Assembly (NCBI GenBank): GCA_947502885.1
Contig: CANNBP010000002.1
Location: 310,001 to 374,000, forward strand
DNA length: 64,000 bases
Source of the DNA: an uncultured Aquimarina sp.
GTDB taxonomy: Bacteria; Bacteroidota; Bacteroidia; Flavobacteriales; Flavobacteriaceae
Direction: 5' to 3'
In this document: positions 52,428-60,728 of the stretch, in pieces
Position numbering within the stretch: position 1 is the stretch's first letter
How the letters are laid out: each line of letters begins with the position of its first letter
The notes under the pieces: generated by a model
Seen by the model: the letters and a program-made list of their open reading frames with translations, nothing else
Database searches by the model: none
Told to the model about the DNA's origin: nothing
Position numbers and translations under genes: made by a program

Positions 52428-52994
52428 ATGAATATACGGGAAATTATTAGAAATAGAAGGTCTGTTTTTCCTCCACAGTATAATGATAAGCCGGTTTCTA
52501 AAGAATTTATAAAAACACTCTTAGAAAATGCTAATTATGCGCCAACACATCGATTAACACAGCCATGGAGGTTTAAAGTTGTTCAAGGGGAGACTAAGGA
52601 CAGGTTTGGTACGTTTTTAGCAGATACATATACCGATATTACTTCAGACGAAAGTTTTTCGCCGTTTAAATACAAGAAAATAATAAATAATTGTAAATCC
52701 GCTAGTGCGATCATTGCCATATGCATGCAGAGAGACCCAAAAGAACGTGTTCCTGAGTGGGAAGAAGTTGCGGCGACAGCGATGGCGGTGCAGAATATGT
52801 GGCTAACATGTACTGAAAGCACAGTTGGATGTTATTGGAGCACTCCTAAGTTAATTGAGTATGTTGGAGATTTTTTTGATTTTGAAGAAGAAGAGCGTTG
52901 TTTAGGCTTTTTCTATTTAGGAAATTATGACGATGAGTTGGAGATTACAGATTCTAAGAGAGAATCAATTGATAATAAGGTTATGTGGTTATAA
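52428..52994 (+). CDS. Nitroreductase-family FMN oxidoreductase
   Basis: One hundred eighty-eight residues: IREIIRNRRSVFPPQYNDKP (FMN-binding RRS), NANYAPTHRLTQPWRFKVVQ, and the C-terminal STVGCYWSTPKLIEYVGDFF and CLGFFYLGNYDDE. It reduces nitro- or quinone-like compounds with NAD(P)H; the specific substrate is not determinable. A strong terminator lies between it and the convergent lipoprotein gene. Confidence 0.9.
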   Translation: MNIREIIRNRRSVFPPQYNDKPVSKEFIKTLLENANYAPTHRLTQPWRFKVVQGETKDRFGTFLADTYTDITSDESFSPFKYKKIINNCKSASAIIAICMQRDPKERVPEWEEVAATAMAVQNMWLTCTESTVGCYWSTPKLIEYVGDFFDFEEEERCLGFFYLGNYDDELEITDSKRESIDNKVMWL

Positions 52995-53014
52995 GACGAC
53001 AAATATCAAATAAA

Positions 53015-53039
53015 AAACCACCTACATTGTAGGTGGTTT
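53015..53039. terminator. Bidirectional terminator
   Basis: AAACCACCTA (53015-53024) and TAGGTGGTTT (53030-53039) with a 5-nt loop, flanked by A-rich sequence on the left and T-rich on the right. It serves the convergent nitroreductase and lipoprotein genes. Confidence 0.75.
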
Positions 53040-53081
53040 AAATACACATATTAATGTATATTATATTTTGTTGACTACTAA

Positions 53082-53525
53082 CTATTGTTGTTGAGTCATT
53101 GATTGAGCTAACTTTTGCATTTTTTCAGCGCTTGCAGTCATATAATCAGTCCACTTTTGTGCGTCGTCTCCAGTTAATTTTCCAGAAATTTCCTGAGCTT
53201 GAGCAGCAAGTTTTTGTCCTGTTTCGCTTAAACCAGCAAAAGCAGCCATGTCTTTACTTTCTACTATTTTTGTGTATTCAGCGATATATGCTTCATAATT
53301 GGTAACATATTGAGTGATTGCTGGGTCACTAAAAGAAGGTATACCGTCTACAGCAGTTTCTACTTTTTCAGCAACTTCTTGAACAGCTTCTTGTGCTTTA
53401 TCAGCAGTTTCTTCGATAGCTTCTTCTGCAGTATCTGCAGCATCTTTTGCTTTATCAGCAGCTTGTTTACAAGAAATTGTTGCTAAAAACATTAGAGCCA
53501 TAGCCCCTAAAACTAATTTTTTCAT
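53082..53525 (-). CDS. Alanine-rich helical lipoprotein
   Basis: A 147-residue protein; MKKLVLGAMALMFLATISC has a lipobox (ATISC). The mature part starts with an Ala/Glu/Lys/Asp-rich amphipathic helix (KQAADKAKDAADTAEEAIEE) like LEA-type or Lpp-like lipoproteins and ends in AEKMQKLAQSMTQQQ. Likely in the outer or inner membrane facing the periplasm. Function unknown; a stress role is suggested only by composition. Confidence 0.75.
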   Translation of the reverse strand: MKKLVLGAMALMFLATISCKQAADKAKDAADTAEEAIEETADKAQEAVQEVAEKVETAVDGIPSFSDPAITQYVTNYEAYIAEYTKIVESKDMAAFAGLSETGQKLAAQAQEISGKLTGDDAQKWTDYMTASAEKMQKLAQSMTQQQ

Positions 53526-53822
53526 AATAAATAGATATAGTTGTTAATTTAGTTGTTTAAACGTCAAATCTAGGGCTTTATTTTATTTTATAAGAATTAA
53601 AAAAAGGTTAAGAAATGTTAAATTAGGTTTGATGATCGCTTATGCAAAGAGCTCATTTTTTTAGTGATTAACTGTTTTTGCTTCAATTACAGCTGATTAT
53701 GTCATATACAACGTTATCTGTGTATATGTTAAATGCAGAAAAATGGAACCTTAGAAAAAAATAAATAATTTTTTTTAGGCTTAATATTTGGAAAATTTAG
53801 ATTACCTCTAGCTTATGTGAAA

Positions 53823-54191
53823 TTATGATGTAGGTATCTTTACATGTATTCTTATGGCTCTTGTGATTTCTTCTATATCGGTTAAAATTTGATAATCTGT
53901 GAATTTTAATACAGTAATGCCCAAGGAAGCTATAGTAAACTTCTTAGGAGCATCAAGATTGTAGATGTCTGAAAATTCATGAGCATAACTATCTATTTCT
54001 ATGGCAACTTTTGATTTGGAACAATAAAAATCGAATTTATAATTACTAATAGATCTGTTTCTTTGAAAATGAAACCCTTTTTCTTTTAGAATACCATTTA
54101 ATTGATCAATGGCAAGAATAGAATTATCTAATGAGTGTCTTATAATGTTCTCAGATGTTTTTTGAAACAATGAGATGGTTTGTGAGATCAT
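53823..54191 (-). CDS. DUF559-type endonuclease-like protein
   Basis: From ATG 54191 (M-I-S-Q-T-I-S-L-F) it has 122 residues; a TTG at 54221 would add ten but runs into the operator region. The core is the DUF559/very-short-patch-repair fold: FHFQRNRSISNYKFDFYCSK, then the catalytic-type KVAIEIDSYAHEFSDIYNLD, and LGITVLKFTDYQILTDIEEI. The (D/E)xxxIE(I)D layout matches the PD-(D/E)XK superfamily. Divergent from the S24-type regulator, which probably controls it. Confidence 0.8.
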   Translation of the reverse strand: MISQTISLFQKTSENIIRHSLDNSILAIDQLNGILKEKGFHFQRNRSISNYKFDFYCSKSKVAIEIDSYAHEFSDIYNLDAPKKFTIASLGITVLKFTDYQILTDIEEITRAIRIHVKIPTS

Positions 54192-54226
54192 GTCGTATAG
54201 ATTTGTTAGTAATTTTTCCAAATTTA

Positions 54227-54297
54227 TGGAAAAATTCCAAATAAATAAAAATTTAAATATGTTAAAATTGGAAATATTCCTAAATCTTGTATCTTTG
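54227..54297. promoter_or_regulatory. Palindromic operator boxes and promoter of the S24-type regulator
   Basis: TGGAAAAATTCCA (54227-54239) is a perfect 13-bp palindrome; GGAAATATTCC (54270-54280) is its sibling. The second lies inside a consensus promoter: TTG 54268-54270 and TATCTTTG 54290-54297, 19 bp apart. A binder of the boxes would block RNA polymerase, so autoregulation is likely. Confidence 0.6.
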
Positions 54298-54358
54298 TGT
54301 GGAATGTTTACGAATATTGACTACGCTTTGATATGAAAAAGAACTAAAATCTTGATTT

Positions 54359-55126
54359 ATGGATAACTTGACCAACCAAACGATAAAGCGGTTTAAGCAA
54401 ATACGCGAGGAACATCATTATACCCAATCTGATTTTGCTAAAGTTTTACAGATCAAAAATTCTACCGCAGATATTGAACGAGGGAAAACCAAGATTTCTG
54501 GAATGGTTGTCGCTAGATTGCTACAAGAATTTAATGTAAATCCGTTGTGGCTTTTTGGAGAGAGTACTCAGAAGAAATTACAAATTCACATAGGTGATGT
54601 ATCGCCAAAAGTTATTACTGTAGATTCTCAAAATAATGAAAATATTGTTTTGGTTAATGTAAAAGCTGCAGCAGGATACCCTCATAATGTTCAAGATTTG
54701 GATTGGTATCAACAACTACCTGCTTTTGATATTCCTTTACCAGAATATAGAAATGCTAGTTATAGAGGATTTCAAGTAGAAGGGGATAGTATGTTGCCTT
54801 TGTTAGAACCTAAAGAATGGGTTATAGGTAAGGCAATAAATAACCTTGCAGAGGTTTCAAATAATACTGTGTGTGTGGTTGTTCTCGAAGATAGTGTGGT
54901 TGTTAAAAAATTAAAGAAGAATGAAGATGCCTCTGTAATTACACTGATTTCTTTAAATACAGAATATTTACCCTATACAATTATGGCGCATCAAATAGTC
55001 GAATTATGGGAAGTGAATAGTAAGATAAGTTTTAATATCGATGCTAATTCTAACAGCACAGGATTGAAACAACTGCAAGAAGCGATGGCTGTTCTTACTT
55101 CTGAAGTAAGGAGTTTGAAAGGTTAA
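54359..55126 (+). CDS. XRE regulator with S24 (LexA-like) domain
   Basis: A 255-residue repressor. N-terminal HTH: IKRFKQIREEHHYTQSDFAK then VLQIKNSTADIERGKTKISG and NPLWLFGES. The C-terminal S24 fold has the nucleophile Ser in FQVEGDSMLPLLEPKEWVIG (near residue 142) and the general-base Lys in CVVVLEDSVVVKKL; the possible Ala-Gly cleavage bond is in VKAAAGYPHN. It may be inactivated by RecA-stimulated self-cleavage or only use the fold for dimerisation. It controls itself and probably the divergent DUF559 gene. The 3' end overlaps the convergent DUF2183 gene by 4 bp. Confidence 0.85.
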   Translation: MDNLTNQTIKRFKQIREEHHYTQSDFAKVLQIKNSTADIERGKTKISGMVVARLLQEFNVNPLWLFGESTQKKLQIHIGDVSPKVITVDSQNNENIVLVNVKAAAGYPHNVQDLDWYQQLPAFDIPLPEYRNASYRGFQVEGDSMLPLLEPKEWVIGKAINNLAEVSNNTVCVVVLEDSVVVKKLKKNEDASVITLISLNTEYLPYTIMAHQIVELWEVNSKISFNIDANSNSTGLKQLQEAMAVLTSEVRSLKG

Positions 55127-56121
55127 GAAATATAACCTTGTTGTTTGGCATGAGTTATAGCTTCATCTGCATTTTGAATTAATAGAATTGGACAATTTGT
55201 AAATGAATTTATAATTTTATTAATCCGTTTTTCTTTACGTTTATGGTTTACATTTCTTAAGTAAATGGCTAAAATCCTATTTGGATTTTCATAGGCTATT
55301 TTTGTATAAATATCTGCGTCTTTTTCTCCACTATCACCTATTAGAATAAACTTAAGATGAGGATACGTTTTTAAAATGGTAAGAATTTCCGAAATTTTAT
55401 GTGGCAGCTTAGGTTTTGGTGTTTTGTCAAAAGGAGTTCTAAAATCTCGAAGTAATATAGGGCCTATTGGAAAATGATTTTCTTTCATGAAAATATTTAA
55501 ATAATCATATAAATTCCATGGGCTATTACTTACATAGAAAAAAGGATTAACAGGAGAATCTTCTCTTCCGTTTTGCAATTTTTTATAAAGTTTGATGGTT
55601 CCTTCTGTAACTTTTCTTTTATCATAATTTTTAAAAATAGTATTGACAATTACCCTCCATTTAAACAGTGATGCCACTCCCGTATGTATAATAGTGTCAT
55701 CAATGTCGCTAATAATGCCATATTGAGCCTTTTTGGAAGGAATGAGCATTTTACTTTTAAATATATTTTGGTTGCTTATTTTTCTTGATGTTTCTTTCTT
55801 TTTGTATGAAACTGTATATTCAATACAATTATTGACTATACACTCAGAAAGTGAAGGGTGTTTTAGTTCTATATTATAATACCCTTCAGCATCGGTCATG
55901 GTCTCTATAATTTCCCCATTTGATAGTGTTAATTTAATATCTGTGTTTTTAATTTCATCACTTTCGAATTGTAAATAAGCATTAAAGATTGTTTTTAGGA
56001 AATTTTGATTGGTTTTAAATTTAATGGCTTCGTCTTTTAAAGCGCGTCCGGTCGCTTTGAAAAGGGTTGAATTACCATAACCTAAAAAAGTATTGATACG
56101 AAGTGCTTTCTTCTTAAACAT
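55123..56121 (-). CDS. DUF2183 (App1-like) phosphatase
   Basis: A 332-residue protein. The first 120 residues are an Ig-like beta domain (LQFESDEIKNTDIKLTLSNG, then AEGYYNIELKHPSLSE). The catalytic HAD-type domain has the nucleophile in YGIISDIDDTIIHTG (DxDxT, near residue 135), VSNSPWNLYDYLNIFMKENH, and LKFILIGDSGEKDADIY. Relatives such as yeast App1 dephosphorylate phosphatidate. No signal peptide is evident, so a cytoplasmic or peripheral role is likely. Shares 4 bp at its 3' end with the S24 regulator gene. Confidence 0.88.
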   Translation of the reverse strand: MFKKKALRINTFLGYGNSTLFKATGRALKDEAIKFKTNQNFLKTIFNAYLQFESDEIKNTDIKLTLSNGEIIETMTDAEGYYNIELKHPSLSECIVNNCIEYTVSYKKKETSRKISNQNIFKSKMLIPSKKAQYGIISDIDDTIIHTGVASLFKWRVIVNTIFKNYDKRKVTEGTIKLYKKLQNGREDSPVNPFFYVSNSPWNLYDYLNIFMKENHFPIGPILLRDFRTPFDKTPKPKLPHKISEILTILKTYPHLKFILIGDSGEKDADIYTKIAYENPNRILAIYLRNVNHKRKEKRINKIINSFTNCPILLIQNADEAITHAKQQGYIS

Positions 56122-56151
56122 ATAAAGAAATTAGATAGAGTATAAAAATAA

Positions 56152-56178
56152 ACAACCTCACTAAAAGAGTGAGGTTGT
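56152..56178 (-). terminator. Terminator of hppA
   Basis: ACAACCTCAC (56152-56161) and GTGAGGTTGT (56169-56178), perfect 10-bp stem, 7-nt loop, flanked by A/T runs. Twenty-three bp past the hppA stop. Confidence 0.8.
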
Positions 56179-56201
56179 CAAAAAAAAATATTTTTTAATT
56201 T

Positions 56202-58484
56202 TTATTGCATCGTCAGACTTTTTGTTTTTAAATCTAAGTCTTTTTGATTTTTGTCTGCTATATCGTTAGATTCTATGACTTTTGATTCCTCATTATCTGC
56301 AACAGCAGTTTCTGTATGGCCTCCTAATATAGGAGCTATAACAAGCCCAATAAGACATGTTAGTTTAATTAGAATGTTCATAGAAGGGCCTGACGTGTCT
56401 TTAAAAGGATCTCCTACTGTATCACCAGTTACGGCTGCTTTATGAGCATCTGACCCTTTATAGGTCATCTCTCCATTGATTTCGACACCAGCTTCAAACG
56501 ATTTTTTTGCATTATCCCATGCGCCACCAGCATTATTTTGAAAGATAGCCCATAAAACTCCACTTACAGTAACACCTGCCATATATCCTCCTAACATTTC
56601 TGCAATAGCTAATTTATCCATTCCAAATAACAAAGGAACAAATGCTATTACAATAGGAAACCCAATAGTCAATAGACCAGGTAACATCATTTCTTTTAAT
56701 GATGCTTTAGTAGAAATAGCAACACATTTGTCATATTCTGGTGTTCCTGTACCTTCCATGATTCCTGCAATGTCTCTAAATTGACGACGCACTTCCTGTA
56801 CCATTTCCATGGCAGCTTTTCCAACAGCATTCATAGCTAAGGCAGAAAAAACTACGGGTACCATACCTCCGACGAAAAGCATTGCTAATACGGGTGCTTT
56901 AAAGATATTAATTCCGTTAATTCCAGTAAAAGTAACATAAGCTGCAAATAAGGCTAGGGAAGTTAGAGCCGCAGAAGCAATTGCAAATCCTTTTCCAGTT
57001 GCAGCAGTTGTGTTTCCAACAGAATCTAATATGTCGGTACGTTCTCGTACTATTGGCTCTTGTTCGCTCATTTCTGCAATTCCACCTGCATTATCAGAAA
57101 TTGGTCCAAATGCATCAATGGCTAATTGCATAGCTGTAGTTGCCATCATTGCCGATGCAGATAAAGCAACTCCATAAAATCCAGCAAAGGCATATGATGC
57201 CCAAATAGCTCCTGCAAATAATAATACAGAAGGGAATGTTGAAATCATTCCTGTTGCTAAACCAGCAATAATATTAGTCCCTGCACCAGTACTTGATTGT
57301 TGAACAATTTTAAGAATAGGTGATTTTCCTAATCCTGTATAATATTCGGTTACCGAAGAAATAACTGCTCCTACGATCAAACCAACTAGCGTGGCATAAA
57401 AAACTCTCATAGCAGATATTTGTATTGCTCCTTCTCCGAAGAATTCCATAGTCATAGTTTCGGGAAGCATCCATTTACACAAAGCAAAACATGCAATGGC
57501 TACCAAAATAATTGAAGTCCAGTTACCTATATTAAGTGCACCCATTACTTGAGATTCTTTGGCATCGTTACTTTTGATTTTTACAAGCATTGTACCTATT
57601 ACAGAGATTATAATACCAACACCTGCAATTGCCATTGGTAATAAGATTGGTCCAATCCCTCCGAAGGCATCTGTTATTGAACCTCCCATATCCTTAATTA
57701 CATAATTACCTAATACCATAGCAGCAAGAACTGTTGCTACATATGATCCAAATAGATCAGCTCCCATACCGGCAACATCACCAACATTATCTCCAACGTT
57801 ATCAGCAATAGTGGCAGGATTACGTGGATCATCTTCAGGTATTCCCGCTTCAACCTTACCAACAAGATCAGCTCCAACATCGGCAGCTTTAGTGTAAATC
57901 CCTCCTCCAACACGAGCAAATAAAGCAATAGATTCTGCTCCTAGAGAGAACCCTGCTAATGTTTCTAATACAATGGTCATCTTATCAGTAGAGACCCATT
58001 CACCGCCCATAAAAACGTGATAAAAAATAATAAAGAAAGCGGTTAATCCTAAAACGGCTAGTCCTGCAACTCCAAGTCCCATTACTGTACCACCACCAAA
58101 AGATATTTTAAGAGCATTAGGTAAACTTGTACGTGCTGCTTGCGTGGTTCTAACATTTGTTTTGGTTGCAATTTTCATACCTATGTTTCCGGCAAAAGCC
58201 GAGAACACAGCCCCAAAAACAAATGCTATCACAATTAACCAGTGTGTCGTGTCTACAACTATTGAAACTATGAATAATAAAACACTCACTATTACCACAA
58301 ATATTGCCAGTAATTTATACTCTGCATTTAAAAAAGCTAGGGCGCCTTCATAGATATGATCTGAAATTTCTTTCATTTTACCGTCGCCGGCATCTTGTTT
58401 CATTACCCAAGATTTTTTAATAAGCATATAAATAAGCCCTAGTAATGCCAAAGCAATCGGCATATAAATCATATTTGATTCCAT
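56202..58484 (-). CDS. hppA: Membrane-bound ion-translocating pyrophosphatase
   Basis: A 760-residue, 15-16 helix enzyme that hydrolyses pyrophosphate and pumps ions (H+ or Na+) out of the cytoplasm. The pyrophosphate-binding motif [19 protein letters not shown] is near residue 218, with FGSYVAT after it, and the second acidic loop [15 protein letters not shown] near 465. The residues [11 protein letters not shown] carry Ala where K+-independent enzymes have Lys, so the enzyme is predicted K+-dependent. The length and the C-terminal extension are usual for Bacteroidetes. It lies 1.5 kb from soluble ppa, a common neighbourhood. Confidence 0.96.
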   Translation of the reverse strand: MESNMIYMPIALALLGLIYMLIKKSWVMKQDAGDGKMKEISDHIYEGALAFLNAEYKLLAIFVVIVSVLLFIVSIVVDTTHWLIVIAFVFGAVFSAFAGNIGMKIATKTNVRTTQAARTSLPNALKISFGGGTVMGLGVAGLAVLGLTAFFIIFYHVFMGGEWVSTDKMTIVLETLAGFSLGAESIALFARVGGGIYTKAADVGADLVGKVEAGIPEDDPRNPATIADNVGDNVGDVAGMGADLFGSYVATVLAAMVLGNYVIKDMGGSITDAFGGIGPILLPMAIAGVGIIISVIGTMLVKIKSNDAKESQVMGALNIGNWTSIILVAIACFALCKWMLPETMTMEFFGEGAIQISAMRVFYATLVGLIVGAVISSVTEYYTGLGKSPILKIVQQSSTGAGTNIIAGLATGMISTFPSVLLFAGAIWASYAFAGFYGVALSASAMMATTAMQLAIDAFGPISDNAGGIAEMSEQEPIVRERTDILDSVGNTTAATGKGFAIASAALTSLALFAAYVTFTGINGINIFKAPVLAMLFVGGMVPVVFSALAMNAVGKAAMEMVQEVRRQFRDIAGIMEGTGTPEYDKCVAISTKASLKEMMLPGLLTIGFPIVIAFVPLLFGMDKLAIAEMLGGYMAGVTVSGVLWAIFQNNAGGAWDNAKKSFEAGVEINGEMTYKGSDAHKAAVTGDTVGDPFKDTSGPSMNILIKLTCLIGLVIAPILGGHTETAVADNEESKVIESNDIADKNQKDLDLKTKSLTMQ

Positions 58485-58930
58485 GAAGTATGTTTTTAGT
58501 TAATTAGTTGCTAAAAGTAATAAAATTCATCTAAATAGAAAAAGTGTAAATTTTAAGCGAAAATCATTGTAATATTCTTGTTTTTGATCTTTTTTATTAA
58601 GGATACTATAGTTTTTGCGTACTATTTTTACGTTTTTATTATTGTCAAGAAAAGGGTGTTGTTTTTCGAGTTATTTCTTGTTCTCTTTCTTGTGTCTAAA
58701 ATAGAGTATTGGTATTGAGTTAGTTATTTTTTTGTTAATCTCGAAATTAGGATTGGTAATGCCGTTTTTGTAATTAATGAAAGATGTTATTGAAGCATTT
58801 TTTCTAAAAAAAAATGTTAGTGTTTCTAAAGAGATATTTACTGAAAAGACTGAGTTTTGGAAGAAGTTAAATGCATGTTAAATGAATTTAAAGAACTATT
58901 TTTGCGCGCTTAATAAACTTAATTAAAATT
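58485..58930. other. 446-bp gap before the collagen-like lipoprotein
   Basis: No gene seen. A TATTTTTG (58897-58904) fits a -7 box for the downstream gene, but no TTG lies at the usual distance. Very A+T-rich; hppA must start its transcript from the left part. Confidence 0.45.
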
Positions 58931-59635
58931 ATGAAAAAAAATTATTTTAGAATTGTACGTAATGCTTTTGTAATAGCTTGTTTAGGATTTTCCTTAGTTG
59001 GATGCGAAGGAGAAGATGGGGCTAATGGGTTAAATGGTATTGCAGGAATTAATGGAGAAGATGGAACTGATGGTAATGACGGTACTAATGGCGTTGGTTT
59101 TGATGAATTGACTCAATATGGTTCTATTACTATTAATGTAGCAGGAATGAGATCAGATGATGTTCCTTTTACTCATGAAGCAGAATTGAAGTTTAGTCAT
59201 AATGATACAGGAAAAAATGATTTTACAAATAATGACCCGAATTATGATTTTTCAGTTATTAGATTTTTGAACTCTCCTGATGCGCATGATGATAATTCGG
59301 TAGAATTAGATTTGACAGTTAATGACGCGGGTTTAGAAACTCAAAGTTTTGAATTCAATGTAGAATTTGATGGTTATGCAATTGTGTCTTCTGAAGATTT
59401 AAAATATTTCACAATAAGTAACGATTATGATTATGATGGAACGGGAGTAAGTAATTTTAGTATTACAGATTATAGTTTTGATGCGGTAAAAAATGAACTA
59501 AAGTTTTCTTTTACTTTGGATGTTGCAGCTGCTAATAACACTACAGGGAATGATATGACTATTTCAGGAAATGTAGATGTAATCGTATTAGAAAATATCA
59601 ATGGAGGAGGAGGACCATTTCCTCCAAAAAAATAA
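58931..59635 (+). CDS. Lipoprotein with short collagen-like Gly-X-Y stretch
   Basis: A 234-residue protein. Signal peptide with lipobox: FVIACLGFSLVGC. Directly after the Cys come about ten Gly-X-Y triplets (EGEDGANGLNGIAGINGEDG, then TDGNDGTNG), followed by a beta-rich domain of 180 residues (YGSITINVAGMRSDDVPFTH, LKFSFTLDVAAANNTT) ending in GGGGPFPPKK. A surface-exposed lipoprotein; the triplets could act as a spacer. Function unknown. A terminator follows at 59695-59720. Confidence 0.75.
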   Translation: MKKNYFRIVRNAFVIACLGFSLVGCEGEDGANGLNGIAGINGEDGTDGNDGTNGVGFDELTQYGSITINVAGMRSDDVPFTHEAELKFSHNDTGKNDFTNNDPNYDFSVIRFLNSPDAHDDNSVELDLTVNDAGLETQSFEFNVEFDGYAIVSSEDLKYFTISNDYDYDGTGVSNFSITDYSFDAVKNELKFSFTLDVAAANNTTGNDMTISGNVDVIVLENINGGGGPFPPKK

Positions 59636-59694
59636 TCAAACTGGTTGGTAGTTTGCTGCTTTTTTCTTTTGAAAGAAAGCATGAATAGAAAAAA

Positions 59695-59720
59695 GGGACA
59701 CTAGTTAATTCTAGTGCCCC
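59695..59720 (+). terminator. Terminator of the collagen-like lipoprotein gene
   Basis: GGGACACTAG (59695-59704) and CTAGTGCCCC (59711-59720), then TTTTTTATTT. Sixty bp past the stop. Confidence 0.8.
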
Positions 59721-59936
59721 TTTTTTATTTTGAGTAAATATTTCATGGCTATAGTATTGGTGTGAGAAATTTTAGTGTTACGAACTATAGTGTGATGCGA
59801 CAATTGGTGAGTTGAAAATATTCTTTTTCTATTGCTATTGCAGGAAATCAGAATTGTTAAAGGTAATGATGGTCTTTTCTAGCAGTTATATTAGGGAACG
59901 TTGATAACGCTTTTATTCGACTATTTAATAAAGAAA

Positions 59937-59970
59937 AAATGGGTAGCAAATATATTTGCTACCCATTTTT
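59937..59970 (-). terminator. Terminator of ppa
   Basis: ATGGGTAGCAAA and TTTGCTACCCAT around TATA form a perfect 12-bp stem bordered by A and T runs, 25 bp past the ppa stop. Between 59721 and 59936 no gene is seen. Confidence 0.8.
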
Positions 59971-59994
59971 TCTTTAATACCTGTTTATTTTTGA

Positions 59995-60525
59995 TTAAGC
60001 TATGCTAAATAATCCTTCAGGTTTATTTTGTAATTCCTCAAAGCGTTCAACACATGCTTTGATGATTTCTTTGGCTTCATCTATATTTCCCCATCCGCCT
60101 ACATCAACTTTTTTCTTTTCTAAGTCCTTGTATACTTGAAAAAAGTGTTCTATTTCTTTAATCAAATGCGGGTTCATTTCTTTAAGGTCTGCAAGTCGAC
60201 TTGCAATAGGATCTGCAACTGGTACGCAAATGATTTTTTCATCTGGTCCTTTTTCGTCGGCCATGTGAAAAACACCAATAGGCTTTACTTCTATAACACA
60301 ACCTGGAAATGTTGGTTCTGTAACCAAAACTAGTACATCTAATGGATCACCATCTAATGCTAAAGTTTCAGGGATAAAACCATAATCTGCAGGGTACATC
60401 ATAGATGAAAAAATCATACGATCATATCGTATCTTTTTGATGTCAAAATCGTATTCGTATTTATTTCTGCTCCCTTTTGGTATTTCAATTAGTACGTCAA
60501 AGCTTTCTTTAGTAGCTGCGCTCAT
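59995..60525 (-). CDS. ppa: Inorganic pyrophosphatase, family I
   Basis: One hundred seventy-six residues. It hydrolyses pyrophosphate to phosphate and pulls biosynthetic reactions forward. The active-site signature ALDGDPLDVLVLV (DxDPxDV) is at about 62-74, with the earlier KYEYD and DYGFIPETL motifs and the later DEKIICVPVADP. Soluble cytoplasmic enzyme; together with hppA the cell has both a dissipating and an energy-conserving pyrophosphatase. Confidence 0.97.
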   Translation of the reverse strand: MSAATKESFDVLIEIPKGSRNKYEYDFDIKKIRYDRMIFSSMMYPADYGFIPETLALDGDPLDVLVLVTEPTFPGCVIEVKPIGVFHMADEKGPDEKIICVPVADPIASRLADLKEMNPHLIKEIEHFFQVYKDLEKKKVDVGGWGNIDEAKEIIKACVERFEELQNKPEGLFSIA

Positions 60526-60728
60526 AAGTATTTTGTTTTCTTTTTATGGGCGGCAAATATAAGGATTACCGATTGTAGTTAAAATTTAAAAACATAATTT
60601 ATCATGTTTTTATGTGTTTTTTAATGTTATGGTAATCTATCTGCGTTTTTTTATGAACTTTAGGGTGAATTAAGTGGTCTTCTTTCTTCTGGTATGACTG
60701 ATTTTGTAAAGTCTTAATTAATGTTTAG

